DNA from: Hyphodiscus hymeniophilus
Lineage: Eukaryota > Ascomycota > Leotiomycetes > Helotiales > Hyphodiscaceae
Direction: 5' to 3'
Assembly: GCA_016508695.1 (NCBI GenBank)
Contig: VNKQ01000017.1
Span: forward strand, 1,240,001-1,304,000
Length of the DNA: 64,000 nt
Shown here in pieces: positions 58,628 to 64,000 of this stretch; within the stretch, counting starts at the first letter, position 1, and every line of letters starts with the position of its first letter. A model generated the notes under the pieces. It was not told the origin of the DNA. It did no database searches and worked only from the letters and a program-made list of their open reading frames with translations. The position numbers and the translations under genes are program-made.

Positions 58628-59480
58628 TCATATTGAAATTCGTGTCATAATGAACCCAAAGTATTCAAATCCACCCTCACCATCCGGATCCTCCAAAACC
58701 TCGACCTCTAGCCTCCACTCTCTCCTTAGCAGTAGTGGCTTCACAAGATGTGGTTGCCGATACGTAACATATAACCATTGTCCATCCGGCCTCAACACCC
58801 TCGCGACCTGCACTTCATGAGCGTCATCCCCTCGATCAATATCCTCCCTCTCGTGTACCCAAAAAGACAGCGCAAACATACCTCGTCCACATATCGCCCT
58901 ACGCTCTCCTTTACATCATCCGGCGGGTCCCATATTGATCCATGGATAAAAGCATCTAACGTCGCCTTGTCAATCGCTACATCGATCGACGAGCTCGGAA
59001 GTTCTAATTGTCGAATATCCATGACCGACCAGGTCGTATGCAGATCTACATATTTGAGCTTCATTGCGTTGATTACCACTTCTGAGAAGTCTACACTAAT
59101 TTGCTCCGTATAGCCTAGGGCGTGGAGATCGAAGGTTAGTGTCTATTTCAATGTCAATCTGCCATCCCATCCATCAACCGTTTATTCACCATCAAATTGA
59201 GGGACTCGACTCAGGAGGTTGGGAGAAGAGACTGGATTAAGGTACATACGCTATTACCGCAACCCAAATGCAGTATTGAGCAGGTACTTGGAGGAGGTGG
59301 AAGTCGTCTTGTGAGGAATGGTAGTAGTTTGTGGAAGGTCCGGTACCATTCGAAAGAGCTGATTACAGGCTGGGATTGCCCATCGCTTCCTGAGTCAGGA
59401 TTGGCCTGCTGTTCAATTTCGTATCTCTTGTCCCAATATTCAGGATGGGAGAGCGCTTCCAGTTCAGCTTCTTTGACCAT
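58628..59480 (-). CDS. Class I SAM-dependent methyltransferase
   Basis: Three exons (59480-59250, 59142-58882, 58807-58628), 223 residues, all joins in phase 0. The N-terminus MVKEAELEALSHPEYWDKRYEIEQ is typical of the METTL13/EEF1AKMT-like group. SSFEWYRTF precedes motif I, LHLGCGNSTLT (about residues 70-80). Motif II-like ISVDFSEVVI, post-motif VMDIRQLELPSSSIDVAIDKATLDAF and the later VARVLRPDGQWLYVTY complete a Rossmann methyltransferase. Relatives methylate lysines of elongation factor eEF1A; that target is only a suggestion here. The first frame upstream starts with GTG, so ATG 59480 is used. Confidence 0.88.
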
Positions 59481-59709
59481 TGTTTTGGTGCGATTGGAGA
59501 GGGATGACTTCGAATGAGAATTTCCGAGACGCACGGCCTTCTGCGGTTACGAGGCTGCGCTTGAGCCTTGTTAAAGAATCGATGGCAATGAATTTAGCGG
59601 GTAATAATAGAGTTCCAACTTGTTTAACATTGTAGTGTCTATATTAAGGTCTTTTGAATCTGCGCCTCAGAAGGCGTGGCAGATAACCGGTCAAGATGCT
59701 CTCGGGCCC

Positions 59710-60783
59710 TCATTTCCTCTTTGTCTTAACGGCAATGACCTCCCCACCTTCTGTGAAAGTTCCATTAACAGGAGTCAAAAGACCACCATTCGTTGTTACA
59801 TAGATCGTGCCCTCACATTCATCTCCTCTGGCAACCGCAACACTTGTGGGACCTGCCACAACAGTCGAGTTCAGCCCACCCAGCACACTTACCGCCTCTC
59901 CGCCGCCGAGCGGCACTCTCAAGATCTGATTCTGCTGACAGGCTAGGTACGCATATCCCTCCTTCTCATCCAACGCAAAGTCGTCAGTCGTTAGATCCGC
60001 CGAGGTGAAATTCGCAAGAATCTCAACCGGGCCTGTCTTGGCCAGGGTGGACAGGGAGAAGGGAACTCGACAGAATAGGTGCGCGTTCGTGTTATCCCAA
60101 TAGATGTAGACCTCATCGTATGCCTTGGGAAGCACTCTGATCCCGTTGATTCCCAAACTGGATCCTCCGCTCGCTGGCGGGGGCGCCATCTCTGGCTCTC
60201 GGAGGATGATGCTGTAATCACCTGTTTCGACATTGAAAAGCCACGCTGCGCCCTGTATCGAGTCTCCGATAACGATCAGCTTCCTCGAAGCATCAAGCGT
60301 GTCCATCCCATTCCCGAAACTGATCTTTGGTACATCCGCAATCTTCGAAATGATGGCACCGCTGTTGGTGGAAGCTCTGTAGTTGGAGAGATCGATGGAA
60401 TAGATGATATCTGTACCAATCTCGAGGTTGGGAACCGGAGAGAGTGTGAAGTTGGACCCAAGAACGTAGAACTGGTCTAGCTGCACCTCGGTGATTCCTA
60501 ATATTGCCAGGTTTTGGGGGAAGTTGTGAATAAGGGTGGCTGTTGAGGGGCAGGCAGGATCAACATAGTAGACATCGGGTTTTGTAACAAGTGTCAAAAC
60601 CAGTTCTCCTGTAGATCGAACGCGGATATTTTCTACCCACGTTGGATCAGGAAATTGATGGACTAGATGAGAGGGGAATGGGATGTGATTGGTGTGATTG
60701 GAGTAGGGCTTATGAATTGAGATTGCTGAGGAGAGGGCTGCAAAGCCAAGGGAGATGATAGCGGAAAAACTCCGAGGATACAT
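59710..60783 (-). CDS. Secreted six-bladed beta-propeller protein (SMP-30/hetero-Diels-Alderase-like)
   Basis: Single exon of 357 residues from ATG 60783. A signal peptide (MYPRSFSAIISLGFAALSSA) leads into HQFPDPTWVENIRVRSTGELVLTLVTKPDVYYVDP, the opening blade seen in fungal proteins annotated as SMP-30/gluconolactonase-like or hetero-Diels-Alderase-like. Repeating blade motifs include GITEVQLDQFYVLGSNF, NGMDTLDASRKLIVIGDSIQGAAWLF, GINGIRVLP, DDFALDEKEGYAYLACQQNQI and GPTSVAVARG. N-glycosylation sites (NFT, NST, NGT) fit secretion. No biosynthetic cluster surrounds it, so a role in natural-product cyclisation is not supported by context; enzymatic activity is unknown. Confidence 0.82.
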   Translation of the reverse strand: MYPRSFSAIISLGFAALSSAISIHKPYSNHTNHIPFPSHLVHQFPDPTWVENIRVRSTGELVLTLVTKPDVYYVDPACPSTATLIHNFPQNLAILGITEVQLDQFYVLGSNFTLSPVPNLEIGTDIIYSIDLSNYRASTNSGAIISKIADVPKISFGNGMDTLDASRKLIVIGDSIQGAAWLFNVETGDYSIILREPEMAPPPASGGSSLGINGIRVLPKAYDEVYIYWDNTNAHLFCRVPFSLSTLAKTGPVEILANFTSADLTTDDFALDEKEGYAYLACQQNQILRVPLGGGEAVSVLGGLNSTVVAGPTSVAVARGDECEGTIYVTTNGGLLTPVNGTFTEGGEVIAVKTKRK

Positions 60784-63220
60784 TGTGATGGGTTTCAAAA
60801 ATGATTTTTCCTTAGAGACGACCGATTGACCTGTTTAGCTACTTCACTTTCAATGTCCGCTGGGACGTCTTATGTATCTCCACCGTTCGAAGTCCTCAGC
60901 CCTGCGGCCCTGCCCAAGCTCGTTCTCATGTTATTAGACACAGCCTCAAGACGTCAACGTCTCGCACTAACGAGACGGGAGCCAATGCTGGGAGAGAGTT
61001 TGTGAAGCTTGTTTTTTTTTGGTAGGTCGTAAAGAATGGCCTGAGAAGATCATTGCCGCGTGTGTCGAACATTCAGATGCACGACGACGGGACCGGAGAG
61101 AAGCGCCTTGCGTTCCCAAAAATAGAGCGTACCGACACAATCCCGAAGTTGGCAAAGGCTTTGCAAAGAATCAGATGTAGGAATGGGGCGTAGTAGGGTC
61201 AAGAAAGTCGATTCATCAACATAAAAGTACGCGGAGATTCGTCCCGAGGCTTTTACTCGAAGTCCAGAAATCAAAATCAGACATGCTGTAAAAAATTTGC
61301 AGATAGCTGAGAATCGTTTCAATATCTCTGGCGAAAAAGTGGGGAAAGATGAAATCCTTTGAAAATCAAGAATCCTTGGGTGTAATTGTTTGTCATTTGG
61401 TGTCTTCGACAAAGTTTGCCCCCAAAGTTGCGAACCCTCAAACGAAAATAAGCCTGAAGTACAGGGGCCATGCGAGTGGTTGTGGGTATGTATGGGGTGA
61501 TGATTCGTATGTCATGAGCATCAACTCTTATTACTGTAGCAACCTGCGCATTTCGCCTCAGTGGTCACATTAGCTTCGGCGGAGGGTTCAAACATACTCG
61601 AGTATTATTTTATTGTTGAAACGAGCTCATGCAATTCGAATGAGACTGTTCCCGAGTGGACAGGTGAAAACCCCCTCCTCGAAATTGCCATTGTTGAATC
61701 GGTCGTCCTTTTCGAGTGTTATGGCGATCCTTATCAGAGATTTTGTGGATAATCTATTTGAGGCTGCACAAGATTGGAAAGAAGCCTTTCACCCATATTA
61801 GAATCGCAGCCTGGACCGCAACGAGCAACATCACACATCGAAGCAATAGAGGGTACCCCGCGTCCAAGATCCAGGAACACTAAAGACACCAAAGGGGTGG
61901 CTATTGGGAATTCTTCTCCAGATTGTCTGTGCTCGCCCTTGATCATTCTACCGTTGCCTCTGCATACATTTTCCAGGAGATTGATCGAGAGCCCAATTAC
62001 GGAAAGCTTGAGTCTCCCGCTCTGTCCACTACAGATACGCGGTTAAAACCCTTCTAAATATTTCTAGCCCTCTATCCCGCGTGAGACCGATGATCTGAAT
62101 TCGGAGTAGAAGACAACCACGAGTACTTTCGGTCGGACCAGGAAAAGGGATTGGCCCATGGAATATTGATCTGATACGAGAATACGTAGGAGACTCGCTG
62201 AAATACAAACAAACGACCAAGCTCCCCGTCGCAACCGAGCAACCGACCCCCTTTTTTTCGAATCGGCCCCCCAAAGCTACCGTGCTTCCTCATTGGTTGA
62301 ATTCACGACGTGCATTTGGATCGCCACGTGATAGGTACTGCAGCTTACCGTCGAGAGCCTGCCCTCTTTGCCTAGCGCTTCTGCGTTTACTTGCTGTCCT
62401 GTCCTTTCATGGGGTCTATCATAACTCGGTTTTGTCGCCAGCATATTGTTTGACGACGACCCAAAAAGGATAGACGACGAGATAGATGAGCTTCCAGGCA
62501 CAGCTAGAGGGGGGAAATGTGGAGGTGAGTGAGGTGTGGCTCTTCGGATCAACAATTGCTGAGGCGTACAGGGCTGCATGGTCATGAATCGTCTGTTTTC
62601 CCAAGATGATTTCCAGAAGGCTCACTTTCTCCAGCCAAATTGCATGTTCCAGGTCTGGGATGGCACAGAGAATTCGGCCCCATCGGGCCACGGGCCAGGA
62701 CCTCCGTGAAAAGGAACCCATATCAGGGTAGCCTCACACAATACCAGCGTCTCATTTGTTGCTGTGGCATAGCAGCGGGATATCCTTGCTCCATTCTACA
62801 TGAAGGATTTCCTTCGCCGCAATATCATTAATAGAAGTTTATGAGGGGTACTGAGCCGAGGAGCTTTCACTGGTGGACATCTCCTTGTTCTGTTAGGCCG
62901 ATGCCTTCAATCTGCATGGCATGCAGGCGGGGGTTTGATGGAGAAGCTGCCCGCGAATCCGGGGCGCACCGCACTCTAGCCCAATTCTAGTCGATATTAC
63001 ACCTCCCTCCGTTTGACAGCCTGGGGGAGGATCCTTGAATGTGGGGCCATTCGAGTTCTATAGACAAGGTCCAGATCAGAGGCATGTAACACATAAAGGT
63101 TACAGATATTCCTCTGTTTGCATTCTAAGACACCATCTCGCATCTATCTTCTGGCAGACAGCCATCGATCGGTAACGTCGACAAGATCCTTCAATCAGCG
63201 TCCGAAAGTCAACCATCATA
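60784..63220. other. Long intergenic region, no gene seen
   Basis: About 2.4 kb. Short open frames occur on both strands without domain or splice support. It should include the promoters of the two flanking genes, which are transcribed away from each other. CACGTGAT at about 62324 is an E-box-like site. No tandem repeats were seen. Confidence 0.5.
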
Positions 63221-64000
63221 ATGGCGGAGAAGGCGGTTACATCTGAGCAACATGAAGTGGTCGAGCAAAACCCTACGGCTCTGGATGATGTACGTGGACA
63301 TGAACTCTGTTGTGAAATTGACGCTTGCTAATTCTCTCCCATATAGAAACATGCCGAAGTCGAAGTCAAGATCATCAGGGGAAATGAAGCCTTCAACGAG
63401 GCAATGCTTAAGGAGCCTCCAAAACCATGGACTGCTGCAACCGCCCAACTCTACCTTGCATGCTTTATTGGATTTTTCTGCGCAACAATGAACGGTTACG
63501 ACGGATCGTTGATCAACAATCTTCTCGCCAACCAGCACTTCCTGGACTTCTACCATGGACAGAACGCTGGTATCTGGGCTGGTATTATCACTTCCATGTA
63601 CCAGATCGGTGGTGTTGTCTCTCTACCATTTATTGGTCCGGCGGCCGATACCTTCGGACGACGAGCAGGCATGGTCTTTGGATGTTCTTGTATCATTATT
63701 GGTACCATCATTCAAGGTGTCGCAACCCAACAAAATGGTGTCAGACAGTTCATGGGTGGACGTTTCTTACTCGGTTTCGGTGTCAACATTGCAGCAGCTG
63801 CCGGCCCCATGTATGTCGTTGAAGTTTCCCACCCAGCATACAGAGGTGTCGTCACTGCCATCTTCAACACTTTCTGGTGAGTTACTCTGTCCACAGGTCC
63901 AAATAAATATATTCTGACTTTGCTCAGGTTCACTGGGGCCATCATTGCATCTGGTGTAGCACGAGGAGGTCTTCAGTTGGGCGGCAACGAATCATGGAGA
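63221..64000 (+). CDS. Sugar transporter of the major facilitator superfamily (5' part)
   Basis: Exons 63221-63289, 63347-63876 and 63928 onward; the gene runs off the right edge. The visible 224 residues start MAEKAVTSEQHEVVEQNP. The first helix (QLYLACFIGFFCATMNGYDGSLINNLL) has the NGYDGS motif of fungal sugar porters. GRRAGMVFG follows helix 2, the GRFLLGFG motif is in helix 4, and AAGPMYVVEVSHPAYRG follows. These are typical of the hexose and lactose permease-like group. Specificity cannot be read from the part present. Introns are 57 and 51 nt. Confidence 0.92.

Noticed and set aside
61613..62831. Several short open frames in the long gap
   Set aside because: They overlap on both strands, lack splice continuity and show no motifs.
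59710..64000. Possible secondary-metabolite cluster (propeller plus transporter)
   Set aside because: No synthase, oxidase set or pathway regulator is present, and the two genes are 2.4 kb apart and divergent.

Overview
The window is 64 kb of nuclear DNA from a filamentous ascomycete (Pezizomycotina). The evidence is the gene set (LSB5, DAD1, RHO4, SEN54, GDE1 and MCH1 homologues), the many 45-60 nt GT-AG introns with CTAAC/CTGAC branch points a few bases before the acceptor, and a nuclear tRNA-Leu carrying an intron. I cannot name the species; a leotiomycete-like fungus is only a guess. Genes lie on both strands and nearly all contain introns, so I rebuilt exon structures by hand from splice signals, frame and family conservation. 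The lengths quoted are of those models.

Layout. 0-11.4 kb: the 3' end of a His/Glu-rich protein; LSB5 (VHS protein); a large disordered protein; a coiled-coil tail-anchored protein; a 119-residue unknown; and an SDR oxidoreductase. 11.7-20 kb: a TBC Rab-GAP, a secreted Cys-rich protein and a glycine-zipper membrane protein. 20.5-23 kb: a gene-free, repeat-bearing stretch holding a 935-bp inverted-repeat element with an 8-bp target duplication (hAT-like, non-autonomous) and a perfect 52-bp tandem duplication. 23-33.6 kb: a small disordered protein, DAD1 (kinetochore DASH subunit), RHO4, a sphingoid-base phosphate phosphatase (LCB3-like), an arrestin-like protein and a PPIL3-type cyclophilin. 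34-43 kb: an intron-containing tRNA-Leu(UAG) divergent from SEN54, a protein with a duplicated domain, a phytanoyl-CoA dioxygenase-like enzyme and MCH1. 44-55.7 kb: GDE1 (SPX-ankyrin-GDPD), DBR1 divergent from an RNase P Rpr2/Rpp21 subunit, BCD1 and an unknown protein. 56-64 kb: an F-box-like protein, a class I methyltransferase, a secreted beta-propeller protein and the 5' end of a sugar transporter.

Functional themes are mostly housekeeping. RNA processing is well represented: SEN54, DBR1, the RNase P subunit and BCD1, plus a tRNA gene whose transcript needs the SEN complex. Several genes act on membranes, lipids or polarity (LSB5, TBC GAP, RHO4, LCB3, GDE1). I see no secondary-metabolite cluster, CRISPR array or rRNA. 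No clearly new multi-gene system is visible. The items most worth follow-up are the inverted-repeat element, the uORF arrangement before the LCB3-like gene, and several lineage-restricted proteins.
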